Positions 24,811 to 36,174 of a stretch of DNA of 64,000 bases are shown here, one piece after another. Each line of letters begins with the position of its first letter. Position 1 is the stretch's first letter. A program made the translations under genes and the position numbers. Under the pieces are notes generated by a model. It had not been told where the DNA came from and ran no database searches. It saw only the letters and a list, made by a program, of their open reading frames with translations. Location of the stretch: NCBI RefSeq assembly GCF_004193775.1, contig NC_041011.1:47499167-47563166 (forward strand), given 5' to 3'. This DNA is from Glycine soja (lineage: Eukaryota; Streptophyta; Magnoliopsida; Fabales; Fabaceae).

Positions 24811-25831
24811 ATACTGGAATTCAGCTGTCAAGTGTTTTTTTCTTATATATAAAAAGTAGGAAAATTATTACTTGTTATTCATTTTAAAGAAATATAAATA
24901 TATTTAACTAAATTATCTTTCTCTCAATTATATATTGTTCTTTCTTATTTAGATTAACACAAATATCAAGAGCGCATGATAGTATTTTTTTATTATAAAA
25001 AAAACATGTTCTTGACTTTTTTAAAATGAACAAAAATTAATATAGAAAATATCAAGAAAATAAGCTGTTGAGAAAACATCCGCTAAAATAGCGTTTGAAA
25101 TAAATGAAAGAACAAAATCAAAAACCTTCAATTGTCTATCTAACTTTAGTCCATAACCAGTTAGACGATCCGCTACATGATTCTCTTGGTAAGATTAATA
25201 TAAATATATAAATATTAACAAATAAGAGAAAGTGTGTAAAAAAGAAAATATGAAACAAAAATCTCTTATTAGCAATTTTCAGTATTGGCAGATAATTGTG
25301 TAAAAAAAAGTATTGACAGATAATGGGATGGGAGTAAAAAAAGATTGAAAATCACAATAAAAGTAGAAGCAGAGCAGAGCGATAAGCAGTTTTACTTGAA
25401 GCCATCGCAAATGAGTAAAAGAGCTTCCAACTTTCATTGGATTCATATTCATCGAGAAGCTTTCCAAGTAGTATTAAGTCATATATACTCGGGCTCGAAT
25501 TTACCAAAACAAAAATATACTTGGGCTGGATCTGTAATATATGGGTTTAGGGTAGAAAAATAATTTCACAGTTACTTTAGACACCCAACATTTTTGTTGG
25601 AATACCGGCAACATAAGTAAAAAGACTAAAATGCATTTCACATTTTCTTTAAATATGAATCGACAATCTATATGACTCATACGGATTGACGATCCATATG
25701 AGTTTTTTTTAACTCAATTTTATTTTATTTTTTATTTTTTTAAAATAAAATAAAAATTAAAAAAACTCGTACAAATTATTGATCCGTATGAATTTTTTTA
25801 ACTCAAATTGGAATTGCACATCTTTTCTTTT

Positions 25832-25972
25832 AAAAAAAGAGAGGTACTTCAAAGTACCTCATTTGTGAGATTGATGTTGTTTTGGTTTTAAACTTGTCCA
25901 TGTCTCGAACCTCAAACCATTAACATGGTATTGCAATAAGCAAATCCATTGGTCCAGGTTGAGGACAGACAA
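25832..25972 (-). mobile_element. SINE-like element with perfect 3' palindrome, copy B
   Basis: On the minus strand the order is CAACCTGGACCAATGG (A-box-like, near 25,960), GAGGTTCGAGACATGG (B-box-like, near 25,912), then the palindrome GAGGTACTTTGAAGTACCTC (25860-25841, 9-bp arms around 2 bases) and TCTCTTTTTTT. A tRNA-like head, body, stem-loop and T-run suggest a Pol III-transcribed SINE. The family is not one I can name. Confidence 0.45.
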
Positions 25973-26612
25973 TAACATGGAAAGATTTTAATTATAAAAA
26001 TGCACACAACCATGGTTATTGAGGAATAATTAATAGTTAAATATATACTTTCATTCTTTCCAAAATAATTGTTGCCATAGATTTATATATGGAGGAAAAT
26101 TATTACATATTATTCATTTCAAGGACATTTAATTATGTTTAACTTAATAATATTTCACCGAATTGCTGTTCTTTCTTATTTAGTTTGGACGAACATAGTA
26201 TTAAGAGAGAATGATGAAATAAAAAAAATCTTGACTTTTTAAAATGACGAAGAAATTAATATAAAATATATTATGGTAATAATTACTTAAAATAGAAAAA
26301 ATGTATTAAAAGACAGTTTTATAAATATGTTAGATAAGAATTGTAATATTTTTTTTTGGAATATAGGAGCTTAATCCCCAAACAACACAATCATCAAACA
26401 CGCTTCAGTTTTATAAATGAATTTAATGCATTCTCATATTTTAAATTATTATCTAATCATAAATCAATATTTAAAATATTTTAAAATAATTATTTTAAAA
26501 ATCAATTAAAAGTAAATCATTCCATCAACCAGATAAGGATGATAAGTTGCAACCCAAATATTAATAATTTCCACATAAAAACCCAAATATAATAATGCGT
26601 TTTTATTTACTC

Positions 26613-26945
26613 AGTCCATTTCTAATTATAAGATTTTTTGAACTAATTCATATTTTTTAAGAAAAATAATTATTATATTAAGTTTGATAATTATTTGTAT
26701 TATAATTCTAAAATTGTTCATTTTTCTTTCTATATCCACATACTTATTTCTTATTAATATTTAAAGAAAGAATAATTAAGTAAGCATAGATAGACAAAAG
26801 AATAATTAATGTTATTAATATTTGAAGAAAGAATAATTAAGTAAGCATAGGTAGACAAAAGAATAATTAATGTATCTAAAAATTAGAAAATGTTCTTATA
26901 AAAAGCTACAAATAATTTTTTGAAAAAGATTTTATAATTATTTAA
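26613..26945. mobile_element. Degenerate Stowaway-like MITE
   Basis: The left part CTAATTATAAGATTTTTTGAA (from about 26,622) is mirrored by TTGAAAAAGATTTTATAATTA at about 26,920-26,941. Inside are AGAAAGAATAATTAAGTAAG words related to those in the better-preserved element at 60738-60997. TIR ends and target duplication are too decayed to fix the borders. Confidence 0.45.
26751..26872. repeat. 61-bp tandem duplication inside the MITE
   Basis: Units 26751-26811 and 26812-26872 begin TTATTAATATTTRAAGAAAG and end AATAATTAATG. They differ at only two positions, so the duplication is younger than the surrounding element. Confidence 0.85.
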
Positions 26946-27164
26946 ATCATAAACAATTTGATAAAAAATATAAATTATTATCACTTGTGTCAGTCGTGAT
27001 TTTGAATCATTGTTGATGTAAACTATTTCTATTCTTATATACTTTTATTAGAGATATTTATATCATTTTTTCCGGTAATAATAAGATGAAGCTGATTGTA
27101 ATCGCTGGCATCATTCATTTCATTCCCATGTTTTATAGTTTGACTCAGCCAATTTAAAATTTGA

Positions 27165-27345
27165 AAAAGAGAGATACTTTCAGAGTACCTCTTTTGAGAG
27201 CATGTTATGTTGTTGAACTTGAACGAATTGGAATTGAAAGGATTTAGGGATTGTGAGTGTCTTACTTCGCACCTAGAACCCAATAATTGGGTGGAAAGTG
27301 GAAACAATAAATCATTAAATGAGGCTAGACAGACAATGGGGTGGA
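27165..27345 (-). mobile_element. SINE-like element, copy C (diverged)
   Basis: The same palindrome occurs in diverged form (GAGGTACTCTGAAAGTATCTC, minus strand, 27191-27171), followed on the minus strand by TCTTTTTC. A weak B-box-like word GGGTTCTAGG lies near 27,285. The CTAGCCTCATTTAATG start near 27,330 corresponds loosely to the tRNA-like head. Confidence 0.3.
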
Positions 27346-27374
27346 AACATTTATTTATTTTAAACCGTACATGA

Positions 27375-29059
27375 TCATAAGTTCGTAACTATTTAAAAAT
27401 AGCAAGAATAATTAAATATTGGATAAATAATTAAATTTATTTTTAAAAATATAATGTTGTCACAAATTGACTCATGAATAATGAAAAATATAAATTTAAT
27501 TTTTAAATATATAAAAGTGTGACAAATTAATTCTATTAAATTTATGAAATCATTTTGTTATTAAATTATAATGTTAAAAGATTAAATAGACAATAAATTG
27601 TATTTTTTTAAGATTCATTTGACGTTATATTTTAAAGTTTAGAGAGTAATTAAATTATTTGTAAGACTAATTTATTATATTTTTACATACTTAACAATTA
27701 AATTTAAATTTTTTTGTTTGGCAATCCACACTTTTAAGAAGAATTTCACTATTTAACCTTAGATATATACTATATTTGTATATTTGTGTGCTAGGTAATC
27801 GTTGTTTAGTATATATATAACATGTTAATTTTAAAAACATATAATTATATTTAATTAAACAATCTTTCACTCAATTATTTTTCATTCTTAACAAATTAAA
27901 AAATCACAACTATAAAGCTAGAATAAAAGGTTAATTAAAGATGTGCTTCATCCATTTAAAAGTTAAGTAAATAATTGTGTGATTTTAATTTTTCTCAAGA
28001 AATTTACAGTTTGACACACTATCATTTGTTTAAAAATAAAAATAAAATTCCGCGGTAAAAAGGAGAGGTAGCTTTTAAGTACCTCATGATCACAGAAGGT
28101 GGCTGTGTTCGATGCCAAGTCTCGAACCTGACTACGGGTAAGGTAAGTTAAATATACCATTAGAACAGATTCCAGATCGACAAAATAGTGTACTTAAAGT
28201 ATGAATATAAACGTGTCTTGTCATCACAATTCACAACATTGAAGAATAAATAATAATGAAACATGTAGCTATTTGATTGGAACCCGGAGACCGGAGCAAT
28301 TACAAGCTCGTCGTAGTCGACGAAATTGTTGTAGGAAAAGTACAAATTTTGGACGAAATTTCTTGCAAATTTTAATATGCGGGAAATTAAACAATCTCTC
28401 AAATTAAAAAAATTAGCAAATTTGTATATGTTTTATTTCTTTTTAATATAACTGAAATATTTTCATTTCTTTTTGCCTGACCCGTGAAACAAAGTTGCAA
28501 TATCCCCGAAATTATTATCATGGATAGCCAAAAAAACATCGAATAACCAGCAAGCATTTTAATTCAGTCAAATTCATCATATATTTAAGTTTTATTGTCA
28601 TCCATTTCCAACTAATTAGAGAGTTCTAGTATATTTTTTTTTTTGACATCGAAAGTTCTGTTATTGAACAACACAATTAAAAAATGATGGTACACGTACA
28701 AAATTGACAACTAAAAAAGAAAAAGAAAAGGCAAACAGAACTCGGGAAGCACTTCCTTAGATGACATGGGGTACACGTTCATCGAGTCAATGTATACAAC
28801 AAAATGATGGTGCTTTGGCATTTAATTTACGGCTACTCTTATAAATAATCCAAGATAATCCTAAAAAATTAAGGCAGGACTAGGTGGACTTTTATTTCTC
28901 AAACTATATTTCACTCAATTAACCAAATGATTCACCAAAAGAGGGAAAAAAAAACTAAAAGTGGGGAGAGGGGTTTCGGTAAGACTTGTGTAGAAACTTG
29001 ACATCTGAACAAAACAGATATCCACCGTAAGTAAACAATAACCTGAGAGATGATGTATT
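27375..29059. other. Gene-free AT-rich stretch with one SINE-like relic
   Basis: Apart from copy D of the SINE-like element, I see no coding signal, RNA gene or intact mobile element. A 13-base T run lies near 28,631-28,643. The 3' UTR of the reticulon gene should lie within the last few hundred bases before 29,060. Confidence 0.5.
28055..28150 (-). mobile_element. SINE-like element, copy D
   Basis: The minus strand has CAGGTTCGAGACTTGG (B-box-like, near 28,128) and then an imperfect palindrome of about 22 bp (28085-28064: GAGGTACTT...GCTACCTC arms) and TCCTTTTT. The A-box part is not recognisable. Confidence 0.35.
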
Positions 29060-31467
29060 CTAATCCTTTTTAAAACCTGCTATTGGTATCTGGCTCAAAA
29101 CCTTAGCATCAAACACTGCATACTGCTTTTTGATTTCAATCATCGCCTTCTCTCCTAATGCATCAACTTGGTCTTCATATTTCTCATACAGCAGTGGCAA
29201 CGTGAACAGTGACACAAAAACTGTATCACCCCAAATGGATTCAATGTTAGGAAAATACCATTAAAATAGCCTTTTAATTATAGAACATAAAGACACGTAA
29301 CAATGGAAAGAATGGAAGTAATATATGCATGAAGTCTTACATAGGTAAAACAAGGTCATGAAGTTGAACCAACTCCCAATAACCGAGATAACCCATAATA
29401 CAGCAATAACCTGGTAACATGACAAAAAACACCTTAATTAGTCCTACTTCAGCTGCTACTGTCTGCACAAAGTCTGTGAAGGCAAACATAACCACTAAAC
29501 TAGACTATGTAAAGCATTGTGCAATATTAAAAATTGAATATGATATGAATAAAGGTGAATTTCAGTTTAACCTCAATTTCTCACAAAATCCAAAGAAATC
29601 TATTGGAATTTGACTGATTTCATCACAAAATTAGAGCTTCACATAAGGATGAAGGAAGGAATTATTCAACTTACGCTAAGGAACTTCTTTAAATCTCTCC
29701 CAGTTCCAATTTCCCGCACAATAACGAAGGCTCGGTTAATCTCAATTGTTAAAGCAGAAGCAACCTGATGAACGCATTCCTCAGGAAGTGCTACATGAGG
29801 GATGTGCAGTGAAGACCTAATTTAGAAAATGTCAAGACCAAACGGAAGTGCACATATTAAGAAACAAGATATAACAATTTACTATTAGGAGTGCATGGAT
29901 TTTAAAGCTAAAGATCCTGATTTTTTTTTTCACTCATATTTTGAAGGACACCAAATTAACTCGACGAAAAACAGTATACAATTTTTAATGGCTTACTTGT
30001 GGATAAAGACAGATGCATTGGACCACAAGAAAAGTGCCGCCAGAGACACAATCAATAAATGGCAAATAAAAGTTATGAGATGGTATTGCATCAACTCAAA
30101 GAAAATCCAGAAGGCAGTGCCTGCACCAAGTACGACTCCAGTGCTTCTCCTGTTCCTCCATAGCAAAATATCAGCAGCTGCAAGGGACACATGTAATGCA
30201 ACATAATGACTAGATGGATTGGATTTATTTCCAAAAGTGAATAGATTTTATTTATCAGAAGGGATTTGTTCTACGCAAAGTGGATAGATAAATTCCAAAT
30301 TCCTTTCCAATAATACAGTGTAGGCTAACATTAAAAGCCAACCCCACAGTGCAGCTAATATGGAATGATGTATCAAAAGGTTTCACAGACAACCTTCAAC
30401 AAGAGACTGAATGGAACATAAGAAATACACGCTGACAAGCAAAATATTGTCTCCTTATAATATAATAAACCAAAGTCACCAAGCAATATTCCTTCCTTTC
30501 ATCATAATTGTAATTTTTGACACTATGCTCCTTCTATTTTCTCAGCAAAAATTTATGCCAACAGTTTTGGATACACAGAGAAAAAAGAAACCTTCCTATA
30601 AAGCTTCGATCCAAATTTGATTAATATATACAACTACATTATTACATAAATTTATATAAAATGTGACTTTTATAATAAAAAAAATGAAGTTTAACTTTGA
30701 TATTCTTGTAAGTATATATTATCAACCAATTAAAAAAGATCTAAATATATTTGAAAGTAATTATTACAAAAATCAATCATATTAAATTATATTAGATTAC
30801 AGAGCCAATATATTTTAATAAAATTAAAAAAAAGAGTTGATTAAATTGGTTTAATTATAGCTACGACGATGGCACAATAAAAATCCAAAAACTCAATATA
30901 AATCAAGCATTCGTAAATATCTAATCTAATCTAACAACAATTGACATTTACGCCTCCTCGCCAAGATGATCAAATTAATATCAAATGCGATTAACAGAAC
31001 ACCGCCATCACCAACAACAATATGAGGTCGTTACGCTTCTATATATGACAATGTAAAAAAATATTCTAACGCGAGTCTCAGATCATACACGTCGCTGTAG
31101 AAATCAGAGTTAAGAGTTTTCTATCATACACGTAACTTCTCCGATCAAAGACGAAACAGACGCGACGAGTGATTAATGTATAACACGAGAAGATAAACAA
31201 TGAGGAACGAAATAAAAAGTAATGAATGCAGATACGTTAGCGATGGAGATCGAGGAGCGAGGAGTTACGTTTTCCGCCGCCGAGGACCTTGTGGACTGGC
31301 TGATCGCGGCCGAAGAGGCGGTAAACGTTGTTGGAAACGGTGGTCTTGGGCGGCGGCCTGTTGTTGTGGTCGTCATCGGAATCGGAATAGGAATCGGAAT
31401 CGGAGTTGTGGTCGTGGAACTTCTCTTCTACCTTATCGCTGAAGGAATCTGTGTCCCCTGACGCCAT
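29060..31467 (-). CDS. Reticulon-like protein (RTNLB family)
   Basis: Five exons on the minus strand: 31467-31269, 30177-29997, 29816-29675, 29410-29341, 29220-29060. They total 753 nt, 250 residues plus stop. The N-terminal 60 residues are acidic and Ser/Asp-rich ([12 protein letters not shown]) and end in a [16 protein letters not shown] segment. The reticulon homology domain follows: [12 protein letters not shown], then two long hydrophobic hairpins ([20 protein letters not shown] and [20 protein letters not shown]). The linker between them has [12 protein letters not shown] and [10 protein letters not shown], and the C-terminus is PIAGFKKD. Plant reticulons insert hairpins into the ER membrane and shape ER tubules. 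Length and domain order are typical. The upstream in-frame ATG at 31632 is rejected because a TATA box lies downstream of it. Confidence 0.93.
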
Positions 31468-31553
31468 GGATAATGAGACGAAGAATGAAACTAAGGAAGG
31501 AAGGAAGGAACGAAGGAGTCGCAGAGAAGAAGCGAGTTTCACTGAAGCGCCTC

Positions 31554-31561
31554 TATTTATA
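31554..31561 (-). promoter_or_regulatory. TATA box of the reticulon-like gene
   Basis: TATAAATA followed by GAGG sits 87 bases before the start codon on the minus strand. This predicts a transcript start near 31,530 and a leader of about 60 nt. It makes the in-frame ATG at 31632 unlikely to be used. Confidence 0.6.
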
Positions 31562-31639
31562 TTTCTCGGATTGTTGAGTCCGAGCCTCAAGCTCGGAATG
31601 GTGGTTAGGAATGAATAACGGAAATCTTTCACTTCAGTT

Positions 31640-33097
31640 TAATATATAAACTCTTCACCATTCAAGACCACTTAATCAAGTGTGCCACTAATTTTTCTTT
31701 TTCTTATATTTTTTTGAGTTTAAATACATCATATACCTAAGTTTCATTCCTATTGATAAGAAAGAAATAAAAGTCTTAGCGCTTCAATCGAAGTTGTTCA
31801 CCATTCAAGGCCACTGAATGATTGAGGCACTAATATGTAATTTTTTTTCTTAGCCCGCATATTTAATTTCATATTAAAAAATCAATTCTGAGTGTAAAGT
31901 TGATTATCAGTTAAAACAATTTCAAATAACTTTTACAATGAATAAAAAAATTGAGTTTCACTATTAATATTCTTTCATAATAAAAACATCTATATATAAA
32001 TCATATCATTTTAAAATCAACATTAACTAAAATTAATTTTATTAACACTCATCCAAACATAAACATTAAATTTATGTTCTTCAAAGTTGCAGATTATGAA
32101 CGGATTCTTTGTGTTTTGTTGTATAATTTTGGCTGGATTAGATCTGCGCCGCTTCTATTTAAGTCTTAGCTCCAAATTAACTTTATAATTTTATTATTTC
32201 CCTAAATAAATTAATCACGTATTTTTTAATCAAATATTATGTTCTGGGCCTAAATTCCCATGCCATTCAGTTGCCATAAATGATGGGCTGAGTTTAAAGT
32301 TTCAAGGAAACGAGTTTCTTTGGGGGCCCAACATAGCTAAAGATCTATGCAACTATATGAAAGAACCAACTAGATCGTTTTGTTAACCAAAATCTTATCT
32401 TTTGAGGAAAAAAAGAGAGAGAAGAGAAATACTATGAAGTACGAACATAACTTTTCATTTTAAATATATTTTCTTTGATTGATTCAAATTTACTAAAAAT
32501 GATGATTTTTTTAGGACTTTTATTATATTTAATCATTTTTTCCTAATTTTGTAATTTTATTAAAAAAACTGTTAGTAAGAACGTATTATTGGCATTCTTC
32601 TAGTAAAAATAGACTATTGACCGTGTTTCCTCTCCTTCGCGTGAGGCTTATTTCCTTAGTAAGATGCGGTTTAACTTACGTAGTTATTTGAAATTTTGAA
32701 ATCATCCAAAAATAAAAATAACAAATAAAAATATGCCCAACTCTTACTAGATAAACCTGCCATAAAACTTCTCATTTAAGTTCAAATAAAACTTATCTAA
32801 CTGGGATCTGTTTGGTATGGTAGGAGTTAGAGTCTCAACATAATTGAAATGTCAATCTTTATTTCAAATAGATTCACCTTTTTTTTTTTTTTTGCCATAA
32901 AAAAGCTGATCTAAGAATCCAAATCTGAAGCACAAAATGTTCAATTACCTTAGATGAGTAAGAGAAAAATAACAATTAAAAACAGAACTAAAGCCAGGGT
33001 CATTAATAAGAAAAAGATGGTAGTAAAAGCAGGAAGGGAAAGACCAAGAGTAAGAGTCTTTAGGCTTTGGGAAAGAAAAATAGCAGTCAGAACTCAC
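31640..33097. other. Gene-free interval upstream of the reticulon gene
   Basis: AT-rich promoter-side DNA of the minus-strand reticulon gene. A near-repeat of ACCATTCAAGACCACTTAATC (about 31,659) and ACCATTCAAGGCCACTGAAT (about 31,801) is the only internal structure seen. No coding motif is present. Confidence 0.45.
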
Positions 33098-33350
33098 AAG
33101 GTTCCGGAGGGTGTGATGAAAATAAATTCCTGATGGTGCTTCACTGCTTCTTCCCCAACTTAATTATAAGCGTGCATGATGCAATATACATTAAAACAAA
33201 AGTGGTCAACTTAGACAGAGGAGGATTTACCTAGTTTCCTTTTCATTGTTCTCATCTTGCTTTTTGACTGCCATCTTCAATGCTTGCACCGTTGCCATAT
33301 CCATGATTTCTGACGAGCTTTCCTTTGCAATGCAGGAGATGTATTGCTAT
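33098..33350 (-). other. Possible small gene or exon fragment (unrecognised)
   Basis: On the minus strand an ATG near 33,304 opens MDMATVQALKMAVKKQ..., ending in ETR/S at a plausible donor (AG|GTAAATCC, near 33,230). About 75 bases later an acceptor (TTATAATTAAG) leads to a frame reading SWGRSSEAPSGIYFHHTLRN. It ends at a strong donor-like CTT|GTGAGT near 33,098. Codon choice looks gene-like, but I know no family match. It could be a small legume gene, or exons of a gene broken by the adjacent retrotransposon insertion. It is weakly supported. Confidence 0.25.
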
Positions 33351-33578
33351 TAATAACCTAGTTTTTTTTTTTATATAAAAAGTTATATTGAATTATTTTT
33401 CTATTTTTTAAAAATGATTCGAATAATATAAAGTATTCTTACTAGAGTTATTATAAACGAAGACTTTATTGTAAAATGCTCCAATTAAGCAAAGTTTGAA
33501 GCGTAGTACATGTTCTCTGTTTTTTTCCCCCACCAGATATCAGAGGTCATTTTTGTTTTACCACCTTTGTATATATAA

Positions 33579-35768
33579 CTTGGCCTCGCCGGATTCTACC
33601 GCAGGTTCATTCAGGGTTATGCCACCATTGCCGCCCCGCTTGTAAAGGCCACCACGGTTGAACCTCTCCAGTGGAACTCCTCCACTCAGGCAGCTTTTGA
33701 CACTTTGAAACAGGCTCTGACCTCCGCTCCGGTCCTTTCTCTCCCTGATTTTCAATTGCCTTTTACAATTGAAACTGATGCGTCTGCAATCGGAATGGGG
33801 GCTGTATTGTCCCAACGGGGCCATCCCATAGCTTACTTTAGCAAGCCTTTTAGTCCAAAGTTGCTTCGAGCCTCGACTTATGTTAGAGAATTGTTTGCCA
33901 TCACGACCGCCGTGAAGAAGTGGCGGCAATACCTCCTTGGCCATAGCTTCATTATTTTAACAGACCATCGGAGCTTAAAAGAATTGATGAGTCAGGTTGT
34001 TCAAACACCTGAACAACATACTTACCTTGCAAGGTTAATGGGCTACGACTACCAGATCCAATATCGCTCCGGCAGTCACAATCAGGCCGCAGACGCACTA
34101 TTCCGTTTGCCGGAAAACCCCTCTCAGGCCCTCCTCATCCTCTCTGTTCCATGTCTCACCTTTCTGGAGGAGCTTCATACCCAGCTTGCTGCGAATTCTT
34201 CTTTCCAACATCTCTTCCAAGAGGTACGGGATACTCCCGACAAACACCCTGATTTCTCCATTGCCAACAAGCTTCTGCTATATAAGGGCCGCATCTGGCT
34301 GCCGTCGGACATACCAATCATCAAGACCTTGCTCACAGAGTACCACGCCACCCCTACGGGGGGCCACGCCGGCGTCGCTAAAACGGTAGCTCGTCTCACC
34401 ACCAATTTCTATTGGACTGGTCTACGAGATGACGTCATGCGCTTCATTGCAACCTGCGTTGACTGCCAGGTCACCAAATATGAGACTAAGAAAACAGCTG
34501 GACTTCTCTGCCCTCTCCCTGTTCCCACTCAACCTTGGTCGGACTTATCCTTGGATTTCATATGTGGGTTACCACCGTATCGGGGCAACACGACGATTCT
34601 CGTTGTCGTGGATCGCTTCTCGAAAGGCATCCACTTGGGCATGCTCCCTCAAAGCCACACCGCTCTTGCTGTCGCTCGGCTCTTTTTGGACTTAGTGGTG
34701 AAGATACACGACCTTCCCCGGAGCCTCGTTTCGGACCGTGACCCTCTCTTCATTAGTCAGCTATGGCAAGAATTATTTAAATCCAGTGGTACCCAGCTTC
34801 GGATGAGTTCTGCATATCATCCACAAAGCGATGGGCAGACGGAGGTCTTAAATAGAGTAGTAGAGCAGTATCTGCGTGCGTTTGTCCACAGGAAACCGAC
34901 AAGCTGGGGAAAATTATTACCATGGGTTGAGTGGTCGCACAATACCTCTTGGATGGCCAGCACGGGCACCACCCCTTATGAGATTACTTTCGGCCGGAAG
35001 CCCTTCAATTTTCCCGATTATCTTGCGGGGTCTTCTAAAATTGAGGCAGTGGAGGAAATCTTAACTGATAGAGACACTACCTTCCAGTTGGTTCGCAAAA
35101 AGTTGCTGAAAGCTCAAAGCAAGATGAAACTTTATGCTGATCAACATCGTCGGGATGTACAGTTCACCGTTGGTGATTGGGTCTTGGTCCGCCTTCGTCC
35201 TTACCGTCAATTTTCTGCAAAAGATAAGCACCACACGAATGAGAAACTAGCCCGTCGCTATTATGGTCCCTTTCAAGTTGTTGCTAAGCTCGGACCCGTG
35301 GCATATCGTCTAGCGCTACCAGAGGGGGTCCGGCTCCACCTCGTGTTTCATTGCTCGAAGCTTAAGCCCTTTCGCGGGGATCCAGATTCCTCATCCCCTC
35401 TGCCTTTACCAGCCACTTTCCATGAAAATCAACCACTCGTCTCTCCCCTCTCTATCCTGGATTTTCGTTGGGAAACCTCTGATCCCCAGAGTCCGTGGCA
35501 AGTCTTGGTCCAGTGGCAGGGTCTTCCACCGGAGGAAACGTCATGGGAAGATTGGCATCAGCTTTGCCAGGATTATCACCTTGAGGACAAGGTGATCCTG
35601 CAAGGGCCGAGGGATGATACGAGTACAGAGGACACAGAGCTTGGGAAGGAAGACGCTGAGGAAGAAGATGATCTGAGTAAGAGGGAAGAAGAGGATAGAG
35701 GGGTGCAAAGAGAAGGAAAGCCCAAAAGGAAGGTTATCAAGCCCAATTATCTAAAGGATTATGTTTAA
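33579..35768 (+). mobile_element. Truncated Ty3/gypsy chromovirus polyprotein (RT end, RNase H, integrase, chromodomain)
   Basis: An open frame of about 729 codons begins at LGLAGFYRRFIQGYA, the end of a reverse transcriptase domain. RNase H follows (FTIETDASAIGMG, YVRELFAI, LTDHRSLKELM, GSHNQAADALFR). The integrase zinc finger is H...H with CVDC. The integrase core carries LDFICGLP, SDRDPLF and SAYHPQSDGQTEVLNR with its D, D and E residues. A chromodomain-like end (WQVLVQWQGLPPEETSWEDW) and an acidic tail finish it. Gag, protease and most of RT are missing, and a stop codon lies just upstream at 33576-33578. Base composition is clearly more GC-rich than its surroundings. No in-frame stop was seen after the truncation, so the insertion looks fairly young, but it cannot move on its own. 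Confidence 0.93.
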
Positions 35769-36050
35769 GAGGGAAACAGAACAATATACTTCATCATACT
35801 TAGCCTTATGCCTAACAAATAGGAAAATTACGAATATATACTCATTCAAAGGATAATGACAAGCAATTCTGTTATATGCATATTCTAGAATTATTCCAGA
35901 AAGACAGCTCAGCATAATTCTATTACTAGATCATCTATATAATATCATGTAAATAAAGCATAAGGAATGAGAAGATATTTTCTCTTAATTACCTTCTTCT
36001 TTCTCATCTCTTCTGTGGAGGGGTCTGGACCTCGAAATCCAGAGCTATCA
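35769..36050 (+). repeat. Possible 3' LTR or untranslated tail of the chromovirus
   Basis: Directly after the stop is a purine-rich GAGGGAAACAGAA. The next 280 bases hold a TATA-like CTATATAATAT (about 35,934), an AATAAAG polyadenylation-like word (about 35,953) and a CT-rich stretch ending CCAGAGCTATCA. These are LTR-like, but no second LTR exists in the window to prove the borders. Confidence 0.35.
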
Positions 36051-36091
36051 AGAAGTGTTGAAAAATTCAGTTGTTTACATTTTTATAAAAA

Positions 36092-36170
36092 GGGAGGTAA
36101 AGCTTTAAAAAAAAGTTAAGCGAAATAGTATTAAAAATAAATTTCACGCCTTAACTTTTCTCTTCCTCCC
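36092..36170. repeat. Imperfect inverted repeat (foldback) beside the retrotransposon
   Basis: GGGAGGTAAAG...AAGTTAAGCGAAAT on the left pairs imperfectly with ATTTCACGCCTTAACTT...CTTCCTCCC on the right, around a short AT loop. An RNA copy would form a hairpin of about 79 nt. It may be a small foldback MITE; no clear target duplication is seen. Confidence 0.5.
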
Positions 36171-36174
36171 TGTA

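Larger units (their letters stand above)
24520..26290. repeat. Duplicated noncoding module downstream of the F-box gene (copies A and B)
   Basis: 24,540-25,060 and 25,400-26,290 share ordered blocks. These are CAAATGAGTAAAA and TTCATATTCATCGAGAAGC; GGGTAGAAAAATAATTTC; a palindrome with AGAGAGGTACTTCA; GGAAAATTATTAC with TATTCATTT; and TGTTCTTTCTTATTTAG. Copy B carries an extra 260 bp (about 25,566-25,825) rich in A/T and CATACGGATTGACGATCC-type words. The order shows a segmental tandem duplication of about 0.9 kb, later interrupted. The first block lies just after the F-box stop, so part of copy A may be the gene's 3' UTR. Confidence 0.7.

Noticed and set aside
31468..31632. In-frame N-terminal extension of 55 residues on the reticulon protein, rich in Arg, Ser and Leu like a transit peptide
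   Set aside because: A good TATA box at 31554-31561 lies downstream of the ATG at 31632, and [11 protein letters not shown] is a typical RTNLB start. The extension is probably not transcribed.
33558..33944. 128-codon minus-strand frame across the retrotransposon start
   Set aside because: It is the antisense of the RNase H region and has no independent features.
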